A stretch of DNA of 32,263 nt, from NCBI GenBank assembly GCA_945868985.1, contig CAMBOD010000001.1, positions 1-32,263 on the forward strand, read 5' to 3'. Position numbers and translations under genes: made by a program. Source of the DNA: Prosthecobacter debontii (lineage in GTDB: Bacteria; Verrucomicrobiota; Verrucomicrobiia; Chthoniobacterales; Chthoniobacteraceae). The notes under the pieces were generated by a model, which ran no database searches, was not told the origin of the DNA, and saw only the letters and a program-made list of their open reading frames with translations. Positions 1 to 7,316 of the stretch are shown here, in pieces (the stretch's first letter is position 1; every line of letters begins with the position of its first letter).

Positions 1-561
1 ATTGAAAAATGCCTCCGCCATAAAGGCCGGCATCCGGATGCAGCCGTGCGATGCGGGATAGCCGGGAAGGAAGCCCACATGCATCCCCACGCCGCCATGG
101 ATGCGCATGAAGTAAGGCATCTTCGCGCCATCATACTTCGCGCCCTTAGGCATCGGATCCTTGGTGCGATCGATGTCCTTTTTCACCACCTCTCCGGTCA
201 CCGCATCCACGTAGTCTCCGTAAAGCGAGGAGACATGATCTTTGTTTTTCTGCAGAATCTTAAATTTCCCAGTCGGCGTGCCGAAACCCTCGCGCCCCGT
301 GGAGAGTATCGAGATACCCACCAGTTGGTCTCCCTTGTAGAAATACGCCTTTTGTTCGCTGATACTGATCCGCACCCGGGGAGCACCCACCGCTTGGTCG
401 CCATCCCAATACGAGACGTTGTCGAAGTTCATCCGCTTGCCGCTTTCGGTGGGTGTGCGCTTGCCGTTGAGGTAAATGGTCTCACGACTAAAGCGCGGAT
501 CGTTGGCTCAGCCGACGATGAACAATGCGATAAAAGCAAACGCGAATCCTTGATGTTTCAT
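1..561 (-). pseudogene. L,D-transpeptidase (YkuD) lipoprotein, partial, in-frame TGA
   Basis: The gene starts at ATG 561 and runs off the left edge in frame (187 codons visible). Its C-terminal visible part reads IHGGVGMHVG, then PASHGCIRMP, the conserved His and SHGC(I/V)R catalytic motif of YkuD-type L,D-transpeptidases, which make 3-3 peptidoglycan cross-links or attach proteins to the wall. The N-terminus, MKHQGFAFAFIALFIVG, is a typical type II signal peptide. The next codon, exactly where the lipobox Cys is expected, is TGA (508-510); after it the frame is open and homologous-looking. The next in-frame ATG would remove the signal peptide. A recent nonsense mutation or a base-call error (TGC or TGT to TGA) is most likely. 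Family call is firm; whether the gene is really broken is uncertain. Confidence 0.85.
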
Positions 562-579
562 TCCTACTTTGGGGGCGCG

Positions 580-608
580 CAATAAAGGCCAAATACTCAT
601 GCCGTCAA
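580..608 (-). promoter_or_regulatory. candidate sigma70 promoter of the L,D-transpeptidase gene
   Basis: On the minus strand a TTGACG -35-like element (603-608) is followed after 17 bases by TTATTG (580-585), about 19 bases before the ATG at 561. The -35 fits well and the -10 is weak. Judged by eye only. Confidence 0.35.
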
Positions 609-689
609 GCCATTGCAAAGGACGAGCCGTGTGGCGGATGGAGCGTGGGCGGCTCGAAATGCACGCCAATCACCCGTCACGCCGTCTAT

Positions 690-2012
690 TTATCGCGTGC
701 GTCTCCCGCCTCCGCCGAAGCCGCCGCGCCCCCAATCCTGCGCTGGAAAACGATCCAGCACGGTGTTCACGGTGCGCGTCGCGCCTGCCTCATTCGCCAC
801 GGTGAGCGAGACGGTGCTGCCGCGCTGGCCGGTGCGAAGGGCTCCGTAGGCCTCGCGTGGATCTTTCGTGGTGTCCACTGTCTGGCCGTCAGCGCGGGTG
901 ATGGCCACGATGCGGTCGTTGGCCTTGAGCCCGGAATTGTTGCCCTCCGGGACATCCTGCACGACCAGCCCGCCATCGCGCGACGGGCGAATCGCCACGC
1001 CGATGCCCACCAGCGCCGCTTGATCCAGCGCACGCTGCGCCGTCTTTTGATCCCCCGCATCCGTGAGCGTGCCGATGAACGCCTCAGCCGCGGCCACGTC
1101 CTTGCCCGCCCACTTTTCCGTGATGCGCTCCACCGTGCGCGTGCGGTCGTCGCCCGGCGCAAGTTGGGAAAGTTGCTTAGCCGCAGCCGCCGGGTCCTTA
1201 TCCGCGATGCCTCGAATGGCGCTGGCGGTGATGCTCGCGCGAAGCTCCGGGTCCGTCTCCTTTCCCGCCCATGCGAGCGCATCTTCGGGATCCGTCTGCG
1301 CCCAGCCTCCTGCTACGCGGCGGAGAAAATCAGCGCGGTCCTTGCCGGTCAGATCCTTGCCGTAATCGAGAGCCGCCTGCGGGTTCTGCTTCGCGATGTC
1401 CGTGATGGCGCGGTTCATCAGCTCGCGACTCGCATCGCCCGTGAGGACTTGCTGCGCCCAGTCCGCAGCGAGCGCGGGATCCTTGTCCAGCAGCGCGTAG
1501 CCGAGGAAACCCTCGATGCGTCCATCGCGCTGGAAACGCGAACGCGCATCCGGCTGCCACGCATCAATCAGCGAAGTCGCCGCCGTCGCCCGGTCATTGT
1601 CCTTAAACTTGTTCAGCGCCGCCATCGCCGCCTTCCGGTCGCCCGTCGCCAGATGCTCGAACAGCCCCCGGATGAAAGCCGCCCGCTCATTCGGCGCAGT
1701 GATCTCCGCAAGCTGCCCCAGCGCCTTGTCGAGGTCATCCGCCGCATCGAACCCCGCCCGCTCCACACTCTGCCGCCGCTCAAAACTCAGCGGGCGCAGC
1801 TTCGCCTCACTCGCCGACGGCCCGACGCCCGTGATGTTGAAAGGATTCGCCGCCACATTGCCCTGCGAAGTCGCACTCTGCGGAGCCGTCGCCTTCACCT
1901 CCTCCTTCTCCGGCACCGGCACGACAGGCGAGCCAGTGAAAACGAACACAGCGGCAGCCGCCACCACCGCCGCAGCGGCACCGGCGACGAGAATGAACAT
2001 GGATTTTTGCAT
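690..2012 (-). CDS. membrane-anchored helical-repeat protein with C-terminal PDZ domain
   Basis: The open frame reaches 2111, but the ATG at 2012 is preferred because it begins MQKSMFILVAG, followed by a hydrophobic Ala/Val-rich segment (about residues 5-26) that is a signal peptide or N-terminal anchor. This gives 440 aa. A Pro/Glu linker follows, then an all-helical region of imperfect repeats of roughly 35-40 residues built round motifs such as DPALAADWAQ, NPQAALDYG, DPEDALAWAG and DPAAAAKQL. About residues 340-425 look like a PDZ domain (GIGVAIRPSRDGGLVVQDV, then LKANDRIVAI). The tail is Gly/Arg-rich. Such TPR-like repeat proteins are common in Verrucomicrobiota. The PDZ suggests binding of protein C-termini in the periplasm, but there is no protease triad. 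Function unknown. Confidence 0.8.
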   Translation of the reverse strand: MQKSMFILVAGAAAAVVAAAAVFVFTGSPVVPVPEKEEVKATAPQSATSQGNVAANPFNITGVGPSASEAKLRPLSFERRQSVERAGFDAADDLDKALGQLAEITAPNERAAFIRGLFEHLATGDRKAAMAALNKFKDNDRATAATSLIDAWQPDARSRFQRDGRIEGFLGYALLDKDPALAADWAQQVLTGDASRELMNRAITDIAKQNPQAALDYGKDLTGKDRADFLRRVAGGWAQTDPEDALAWAGKETDPELRASITASAIRGIADKDPAAAAKQLSQLAPGDDRTRTVERITEKWAGKDVAAAEAFIGTLTDAGDQKTAQRALDQAALVGIGVAIRPSRDGGLVVQDVPEGNNSGLKANDRIVAITRADGQTVDTTKDPREAYGALRTGQRGSTVSLTVANEAGATRTVNTVLDRFPAQDWGRGGFGGGGRRTR

Positions 2013-2124
2013 GATTGGAAAGTTGAAGATGGAAGCGGCGGAGTCAAACACCATGCCCGCCCCTTCGTCGCAAAGAAAGTTCCCGCTATGGAAGCCTACC
2101 CATCTGCACACGCTTCAATAAAGC

Positions 2125-2445
2125 CTAGGCGCGTCGTTCGATGCGATGAGGCCAATAAGCAGGCTCCCGGCTACAGTGCATCACGGCATAAATGGTGACG
2201 CGCTCGTGGAGTGCTTCCCAACGATAGTAGATGACAAACGGGAAACGGCTGAGGACATGGCGACGAATCTCCGGCTCCTCGAAAATTCGCCAGCGAGTCG
2301 GTGCGGCAACCACAGTGGCGATGGCGGATTCAACTGCGGTAACAAACCCATCTGCAACTCGTAGGGACGCAACTCCGAGGTAGTAATTGACGGCCTCCGC
2401 ATACTCCAAGAGTGCATCGGGATGAAAACCGTAGCTGGCAGCCAT
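2125..2445 (-). CDS. RelE/ParE-family toxin
   Basis: A 106-aa protein with the ParE/RelE layout: an N-terminal helical pair (FHPDALLEYAEAVNYY), a middle helix, then the beta-strand core with RHVLSRFPFVIYYRWE and the end motif VTIYAVMHCSREPAYW. These are hallmarks of the plasmid-stabilisation (ParE) toxin family, whose members inhibit gyrase or cleave mRNA; which one applies cannot be told here. Its ATG (2443-2445) overlaps the TGA stop of the upstream antitoxin by one base (TGATG), so the two are translationally coupled. Its stop codon lies inside the repeated GCCTAGGC palindrome at 2123-2130. Confidence 0.85.
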   Translation of the reverse strand: MAASYGFHPDALLEYAEAVNYYLGVASLRVADGFVTAVESAIATVVAAPTRWRIFEEPEIRRHVLSRFPFVIYYRWEALHERVTIYAVMHCSREPAYWPHRIERRA

Positions 2446-2693
2446 CAGTTCGCCGTGCGTGCGGAGGCGACGAGGCGACGAACTTGCGCCAGCGCCTCTT
2501 CGCCAGGGATGAGTGTGACCTCGCCAGCCTCGACCTGGGCGATGCGGCTCCGAACTTCAGCAATCTGTGCCTGCGCAATGTCCGGTGGGATGTCGTGGGC
2601 AAGACTCTCCACAATCCGGTCGGCTAGTTCGGCGCGCTCAGTGGCGGAAAGCTGCTCCGCCTCTTCGAGAATGTGGGCAACGGCTTGAGTCAT
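2445..2693 (-). CDS. addiction-module antitoxin (ParE partner)
   Basis: An 82-aa protein starting MTQAVAHILEEAEQLSATER. The frame is open further upstream to 2741, but the ATG at 2693 gives the family's normal length. The N-terminal helical pattern (QLSATERAELADRIVESL) matches the short 'putative addiction module component' antitoxins usually found directly before ParE-like toxins. The mid-part (PPDIAQAQIAEVRSRIAQVEAGEVTLIPGEEA) is typical of the toxin-wrapping tail. The stop overlaps the toxin start by one base. By family precedent the pair would be autoregulated. Confidence 0.82.
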   Translation of the reverse strand: MTQAVAHILEEAEQLSATERAELADRIVESLAHDIPPDIAQAQIAEVRSRIAQVEAGEVTLIPGEEALAQVRRLVASARTAN

Positions 2694-2699
2694 AGATTC

Positions 2700-2727
2700 A
2701 GAATACCAATCGTTTGGCTTCGGGCAA
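2700..2727 (-). promoter_or_regulatory. candidate promoter of the toxin-antitoxin pair
   Basis: On the minus strand TTGCCC (2722-2727) and TATTCT (2700-2705) are spaced by 16 bases and end only six bases before the antitoxin ATG. If real, the transcript would be nearly leaderless, consistent with the missing Shine-Dalgarno site. Weak, visual evidence. Confidence 0.3.
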
Positions 2728-2921
2728 GCGGGCAGAATCACCGTGCAAAGAATCCCGCCCTGCGGATAGGATTATCTGTCTGACACTACCTCCCCCTGGG
2801 GAATGCTCCTCGCCACCCGAGCCTAGGCGGCGAAAGAATCAGTCACTGCTCTTCTACCGAATAACCAAACCAGTTCAACTTTAATGACACTGGGGCTTTG
2901 CCCGGATGCCTTCAGAAAAGC

Positions 2922-3698
2922 CTAGGCGTTCGGTTCATTGTCGAAAAGCTCGAAACGTGGGACACCGTGTTGTGAAGCGAGGCGTGTTACCTCGTCGCGA
3001 CCCTCGATAACAATTACGCGCGCCTCCTGTGCTTCGCGGCGTTGCTCGCCGGTGAGCTTACCGGTTGTGGCGAAAACCGCGGCGTCGAGGCGTCGTGAGA
3101 AACAACCGGCAAGGAACTTGAGCCATTCGCGTTCAGTTGGCGCATTGTTCGGGCTGTGGAACTTGACCTGCACGCCAATGCTGCTCGGCTCGCCGCGAGT
3201 ATCGCCGAGGCGGTTACCAACGAAGTCCACGCCGCGTTCGCGGCGCTTGTCACGGCCTTGGTGATACCATGCGTAATTGGGATACGCCGCGCGCAATACA
3301 CGGATGAAATACTGCTCGAACGCATCACCACGCGCCGTCTCTGACGGCGCGCTCTGCTCCGTTCCGGTATCAACGTTGATTGTGGTTTCGGCGGGTTCGG
3401 CGGTGGCGGAGAGAAACTCCCGACCCTGCGAAGTGAGGTGCCATCCCGGTGAATTCTTATCGTGGGGATGGAGATAGCCTGCCTCGACTGCAACTTTGTT
3501 GACGAAAAAGCGAAGACTAGCTTTGCCCTGCTCAGAGAGAGTGTATCCCTGCGGGTTGAGAAGTGCCTCGAACGCGGCGTAAATGTCGCTAGTCTGCGCA
3601 ACACCGCCCCGCTCCGCAATTGCGCCCAGTGCAATACGGACTTGGTCATCACCGGATAGTCCGGCGTCGGTGCCTTTGATTGGTTGGAGAGCGGTCAT
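2922..3698 (-). CDS. Mrr-like restriction endonuclease (PD-(D/E)XK)
   Basis: A 258-aa protein. About residues 15-100 resemble the winged-helix N-terminal domain of Mrr-type proteins (ALGAIAERGGVAQTSDIYAA, later GWHLTSQGREFL). After a low-complexity linker (about 100-120) comes a PD-(D/E)XK core: GDAFEQYF with E128, RGVDFVG with D158, then IGVQVKF with Q177 and K179, the D...QxK signature of Mrr-type nucleases. Such enzymes cut foreign or modified DNA as type IV restriction systems. No methyltransferase or specificity gene is adjacent, so it stands alone next to the toxin-antitoxin pair. Substrate is unknown. Its stop codon is in the GCCTAGGC repeat. Confidence 0.78.
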   Translation of the reverse strand: MTALQPIKGTDAGLSGDDQVRIALGAIAERGGVAQTSDIYAAFEALLNPQGYTLSEQGKASLRFFVNKVAVEAGYLHPHDKNSPGWHLTSQGREFLSATAEPAETTINVDTGTEQSAPSETARGDAFEQYFIRVLRAAYPNYAWYHQGRDKRRERGVDFVGNRLGDTRGEPSSIGVQVKFHSPNNAPTEREWLKFLAGCFSRRLDAAVFATTGKLTGEQRREAQEARVIVIEGRDEVTRLASQHGVPRFELFDNEPNA

Positions 3699-3890
3699 CT
3701 ACAAATAGTGAGAGCGTAGAACGCCTAAAATCCTTCTATGCCGCAAACAGGCAAGGGAGTTGGTAGGAGTGCGTTTGGCATGGCGGAGGGAGGGGAGCGG
3801 GTTTTGGCTTCCTTGGAAAGCGATTATGCGCTGCGCGGGAGAAACGGTGTGGACTTTCGCCCGCCATTTGTAGCAGGGTGCGGGAGCGGT

Positions 3891-5294
3891 ATGAGGAAAA
3901 CAAAAATCATCGCCACACTCGGGCCGGCGACGGAAGGGCTCGGGAGCATACAGGGGTTAATTACGGCGGGGGTGGATTGCTTTCGCCTGAATATGAGCCA
4001 TGCGGCGCATGATTGGGTGCGGGTGATTGTGCCGCGCATCCGCTCGGCGGCGCGTGAGCTGGGGCGGGTGGTGGCCATTTTAATGGATACGCAGGGGCCG
4101 GCGATCCGCACGGGGGATTTGCCGTCGAAGCTGGTGCTGAAGCCGGGGGATGTGTTTGAGTTCACGGTGCGGGGGGAGCGGAGTGAGGAGGCGTTTAGTG
4201 TGGATGTGAATTACGACGGGCTGGTGGAGGATATCGCGGTGGGGGATACGGTGCTGGTGGATAATGGGGTGATTCACATGCGGGTGCTGTCGAAGGCGGG
4301 GAACAAGCTGCGCTGTGAGGTGCTGACGGAGGGGGTGATGGGTTCGCGCCGGCACATCAATCTGCCGGGGGTGAAGGTGAATCTCCCGCCGCTGACGGAG
4401 AAGGATTTGGCGGATGTGGAGCTGGGGGCGGAGTTGGGGGTGGATTTTGTGGCGCTGAGCTTTTGCCGGGAGCCGGGGGATGTGGAGGTGCTCCGCAAGG
4501 TGCTGGGCGAGCATGGGAGCACGGCGCGCATCGTGGCGAAGATCGAGGACCAGCTCGCGGTGAAGAATATCGTGGGGATCATTGATACGGCGGATGTGAT
4601 CATGGTGGCGCGGGGGGATCTGGGCATCGAGTGCCCGATGGAGGAGTTGCCAATCATCCAGCGGCGGATCGTGAAGCGGTGCATCGAGCACGGGCGGCCT
4701 GTAATCGTGGCGACGCACATGCTGGAGAGCATGATCGTGAATCCCATCCCGACGCGGGCGGAGGTGACGGATGTGGCGAACGCGGTGTTTGAGCAGGCGG
4801 ATGCGATCATGCTCAGCGGCGAGACGGCGGCAGGGAAATACCCGGTGAAGTGCGTGGACGTTCTCAACCGTATCGCCCTGCGCATCGAGCACAGCGGCGG
4901 GCTGGGCTTTGCGGAACATGCGCAGCTCGACAACGACCGCGAGAAGACCGTGCGCAGTGCCGTGGTGCTCGCGAACAGTGTGCCCGACGCGAAGATCGTG
5001 ATTTTCACCCGGCGCGGCGGGATGGCCGCCTACGTGGCGGGACAGCGCCCGAACTACGCAGACATCTTCGCCTTTGCGCCGACGTGGGAGCTGTGCCGCA
5101 AGCTGGCGCTGCTGCGTGGCGTGCAGCCGATCTATCTGCCGTTCGACGTGACGCCCGAACGCACGCTGGCGACGGCGGAGAAGCATCTCATCGAAAACAA
5201 ACTCGTAAGCAGCGGCGACCATCTCGTGGTGGTGAGCGATATTTTCGCCGGCGAGGATCGCTTCGACAGCATCCAGCTCCGCCGCGTGCCGTAG
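3891..5294 (+). CDS. pyk: pyruvate kinase
   Basis: Converts phosphoenolpyruvate and ADP to pyruvate and ATP, the last step of glycolysis. The frame is open from 3738, but the ATG at 3891 is chosen because family homology starts at MRKTKIIATLGPAT and a GGGAG lies just upstream; this gives 467 aa, the normal length. Signatures in order: FRLNMSHA, DTQGPAIRT, the B-domain (VLVDNGVIH), VDFVALSFCREPGDV, the active-site segment around IVAKIEDQLAV (catalytic Lys), MVARGDLGIE with metal-binding Glu and Asp, and PVIVATHMLESM. The C-terminal allosteric domain is present. Codon choice changes abruptly near 4830, from G-ending (GCG, GTG, GGG, GAT) to C-ending codons. glgA follows 74 bases downstream. Confidence 0.97.
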   Translation: MRKTKIIATLGPATEGLGSIQGLITAGVDCFRLNMSHAAHDWVRVIVPRIRSAARELGRVVAILMDTQGPAIRTGDLPSKLVLKPGDVFEFTVRGERSEEAFSVDVNYDGLVEDIAVGDTVLVDNGVIHMRVLSKAGNKLRCEVLTEGVMGSRRHINLPGVKVNLPPLTEKDLADVELGAELGVDFVALSFCREPGDVEVLRKVLGEHGSTARIVAKIEDQLAVKNIVGIIDTADVIMVARGDLGIECPMEELPIIQRRIVKRCIEHGRPVIVATHMLESMIVNPIPTRAEVTDVANAVFEQADAIMLSGETAAGKYPVKCVDVLNRIALRIEHSGGLGFAEHAQLDNDREKTVRSAVVLANSVPDAKIVIFTRRGGMAAYVAGQRPNYADIFAFAPTWELCRKLALLRGVQPIYLPFDVTPERTLATAEKHLIENKLVSSGDHLVVVSDIFAGEDRFDSIQLRRVP

Positions 5295-5295
5295 G

Positions 5296-5361
5296 CGGGG
5301 CGAGAAGCGCGGGCATCGTGTCCGCGCTCGACTTCCGCCATCGCTCCGGCGAAACGCCCCG
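5296..5361 (+). promoter_or_regulatory. nested stem-loop in the pyk-glgA spacer
   Basis: AGCGCGG (5306-5312) pairs perfectly with CCGCGCT (5322-5328) over a 9-base loop. CGGGGCG (5296-5302) can pair with CGCCCCG (5355-5361) to enclose it, ending seven bases before the glgA ATG. No U-run follows, so it is not a classic terminator. It could affect glgA translation or mRNA stability. In GC-rich DNA such pairing may be fortuitous. Confidence 0.35.
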
Positions 5362-5368
5362 TGCGCAA

Positions 5369-6586
5369 ATGAAGGCTCTCTTTTTAACCAACGAATATCC
5401 ACCGACGATCTACGGAGGCGCGGGCGTCCATGTGGACTACCTCTCGCGCGAGCTTGCGAAACTCATCGAAGTCGAAGTCCGCTGCTACGGTGCCGCGCCG
5501 CGCGAGCCGCGTCTCGATTTACCTACGCTGAAAGCCACGGGTTACGGTTGCGACACCTCCGCTTACACCGCGCCGAAGCAACTCCACTCCGTCTTCGCCG
5601 CCGCGCAGCGGTGCCTCGACTGGAACACCACCACCGTGGACGCCGACATCGTCCATCTCCACACTTGGTATACGCACCTCGGCGGCATTTTCGCGAAGCT
5701 CAACTACGGCATCCCGCTCGTGCTCACTGTGCATTCGCTGGAGCCGCTGCGCCCGTGGAAGCGCGAACAACTTGGCGGCGGCTACGATTTTTCCTGCTGG
5801 GTGGAAAAGACCGCTATCGAAATGGCCGACGCCGTCATCGCCGTCAGCGCCGAGACGAAAGCGGACATTCACCGCCTTTTCCAAGTCCCCGACGAACGCG
5901 TGCCGGTGATCCACAACGGCATTGATCTCGACGAATACCGCCGCGTCACCACCACTGCCGCGCTAGAGAAATACGGCATCAACCCGCGCGAACCCTACGT
6001 GCTCTTTGTCGGACGCATCACACGGCAGAAAGGAATCATCCACCTCGTCAACGCCATCGAACACATGGCGCCCGGCTACCAAATCGTCCTTTGCGCCGGA
6101 GCCCCCGACACGCCCGAGATCGCCGCCGAAATGCGCGCCGCCGTCGCCGCAGCGCAGGCCAAACGGCCCGGCATCGTCTGGATCGATCAGATGGTTTCCA
6201 CACCCGAGAAGATCGAACTTTACTCCCACGCCGCCGTCTTTTGCTGCCCCTCGATCTACGAGCCTTTCGGCATCATCAATCTGGAAGCCATGGCCTGCGA
6301 TACCGCCGTCGTCGCCAGCGCAGTCGGCGGCATCAAGGAAGTCGTCGTCCACGGTGAAACGGGCTACCTCGTCCATCTCGAACAAATGACCGCAAGTCCC
6401 TTCGAGGCAGTGAACCCAAGACAGTTCGCCCGCGACCTCGCCGAGCGGATCAATTTCCTAATGACCAACCCCTCCATCCGCACACGCATGGCCGCCGACG
6501 GACGCAAGCGTGTCGAACAACACTTCGGCTGGCCTGCCATCGCCCAGCGCACCGCAGCCCTCTACGAGAGCTTGGTGAAAAAGTAG
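5369..6586 (+). CDS. glgA: glycogen synthase, GT4 family (Corynebacterium-type GlgA/GlgM)
   Basis: A 405-aa GT-B glycosyltransferase. The ATG at 5369 begins MKALFLTNEYPPTIYGGAGV, the donor/acceptor glycine loop of this family, although the frame is open far upstream inside pyk. Later signatures are VHLHTWYTHLGG, VLTVHSLEPLRPWK, the nucleotide-sugar segment FVGRITRQKGI, and EPFGIINLEAMAC, the EX7E catalytic pattern of GT4 enzymes. This branch uses ADP-glucose either to extend glycogen or, as in mycobacterial GlgM, to make maltose-1-phosphate; sequence alone does not decide. It follows pyk closely, possibly cotranscribed, placing glycogen storage next to lower glycolysis. There is no clear Shine-Dalgarno site. 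Confidence 0.9.
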   Translation: MKALFLTNEYPPTIYGGAGVHVDYLSRELAKLIEVEVRCYGAAPREPRLDLPTLKATGYGCDTSAYTAPKQLHSVFAAAQRCLDWNTTTVDADIVHLHTWYTHLGGIFAKLNYGIPLVLTVHSLEPLRPWKREQLGGGYDFSCWVEKTAIEMADAVIAVSAETKADIHRLFQVPDERVPVIHNGIDLDEYRRVTTTAALEKYGINPREPYVLFVGRITRQKGIIHLVNAIEHMAPGYQIVLCAGAPDTPEIAAEMRAAVAAAQAKRPGIVWIDQMVSTPEKIELYSHAAVFCCPSIYEPFGIINLEAMACDTAVVASAVGGIKEVVVHGETGYLVHLEQMTASPFEAVNPRQFARDLAERINFLMTNPSIRTRMAADGRKRVEQHFGWPAIAQRTAALYESLVKK

Positions 6587-6666
6587 TCGGCAATCCCCCG
6601 CCCTCTCGGTCATCCTCTTCTCCCGCTGGCGTATTTTGGGTAATTGGAACGCTCGCGCGAAGGTGT

Positions 6667-7299
6667 ATGTATCCGTGGAATTGCGGCTTGCTGCATATAG
6701 GTGGTGCGTTAGCGTTTCGACCGCTGCAAGTGATTCGTCGTTATAACACTTCCCAAATCGTCAAGGGGCTGCTCCGCATCGGGCTGGGCGCTGTGGCGTT
6801 CTGGCTGGCGTTCATATTCTTTCGTTTCGCGGCGGAGATCTTTTTTGAGCGCTTTGGAGTGAAGGGATATTCGCCCGCGCAGGTCGCGGCGGTTTGCACG
6901 GTGTTGATGGGGGCGTCGGGGCTGTGGCAGTGGGTGAAAGGAGGGGAGCGTTCCACTTTCACCGATAGCGTGCTCTACGACATGAACTGGCTGGCGCATG
7001 ATTTGGATCCCTTTCGCAGATCGATTGCGTCACAAGTGCCGGGTTTGTCTTATGCGTTGGCTCAGGTTTTCATGGCCGGACCTCTGCAAGTGCTGAAGGG
7101 CGTGGCGATGTTGTGTTCGCTTTTGCCGGTCAGCGGCGATCTGGAGGCAAGGATGCTGCGGCTGCTGGAGGAAATGCGTGCGGTGAGCGGCTGGCAGGAT
7201 GCGCGCAAATATGCCGACCATGGGGAGGAACTCGGGGCGCTGATTCGCTGCGGAGCCATCGAGTTCAGCGCGACGAAGGGTCGGGTGAAGGCGGGTTGA
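6667..7299 (+). CDS. unknown membrane protein with two predicted helices
   Basis: A 210-aa protein of unrecognised family. One long hydrophobic stretch (about residues 36-64, KGLLRIGLGAVAFWLAFIFF) and a weaker one (about 74-92) suggest two N-terminal membrane spans. A soluble, partly helical region follows to the C-terminus (for example LEARMLRLLEEMRAVSGWQDARKY). A GAAGG lies very close before the ATG. The first 20 residues look less protein-like, so a later start is possible. It converges on the epimerase gene with a 17-base gap and no obvious terminator. Reality of the gene rests on the long open frame, membrane pattern and position. Confidence 0.6.
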   Translation: MYPWNCGLLHIGGALAFRPLQVIRRYNTSQIVKGLLRIGLGAVAFWLAFIFFRFAAEIFFERFGVKGYSPAQVAAVCTVLMGASGLWQWVKGGERSTFTDSVLYDMNWLAHDLDPFRRSIASQVPGLSYALAQVFMAGPLQVLKGVAMLCSLLPVSGDLEARMLRLLEEMRAVSGWQDARKYADHGEELGALIRCGAIEFSATKGRVKAG

Positions 7300-7316
7300 G
7301 GGGTGGTTTTTCGGTG

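Larger units (their letters stand above)
2113..2928. repeat. three copies of the 10-mer AGCCTAGGCG around the toxin-antitoxin unit
   Basis: AGCCTAGGCG occurs at 2122-2131, 2820-2829 and 2919-2928 on the plus strand. The first and third copies extend to a 19-base match with two mismatches (CTTCAATAAAGCCTAGGCG at 2113-2131; CTTCAGAAAAGCCTAGGCG at 2910-2928). In both, the TAG stop of a minus-strand gene (toxin; Mrr-like nuclease) lies inside the palindrome. CTAG is usually rare in bacterial DNA, so three copies in 0.8 kb are unlikely by chance. Copy B is in the 228-base gene-free stretch 2694-2921, which otherwise shows nothing clear. No transposase is present and the copies do not match integron attC core sites. 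Confidence 0.6.

Noticed and set aside
508-510. TGA read as selenocysteine at the lipobox
   Set aside because: Only a weak 4-bp hairpin can be drawn after the TGA, no selenoprotein precedent at a lipobox is known to me, and other genes here use TGA as stop.
634-665. Terminator after the helical-repeat/PDZ gene
   Set aside because: GAGCCG and CGGCTC can pair, but the loop is about 20 bases and no T-run follows on the minus strand.
645-2198. Long plus-strand open frame of 517 codons
   Set aside because: It is the antisense shadow of the helical-repeat/PDZ gene; its translation is Arg-rich with no domain pattern.
2113-2928. Integron attC sites
   Set aside because: The GCCTAGGC repeats lack GTTRRRY/RYYYAAC cores and paired inner sites, and no integrase is present.
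4080-5402. 440-codon minus-strand open frame
   Set aside because: His/Arg-rich antisense shadow of pyruvate kinase.
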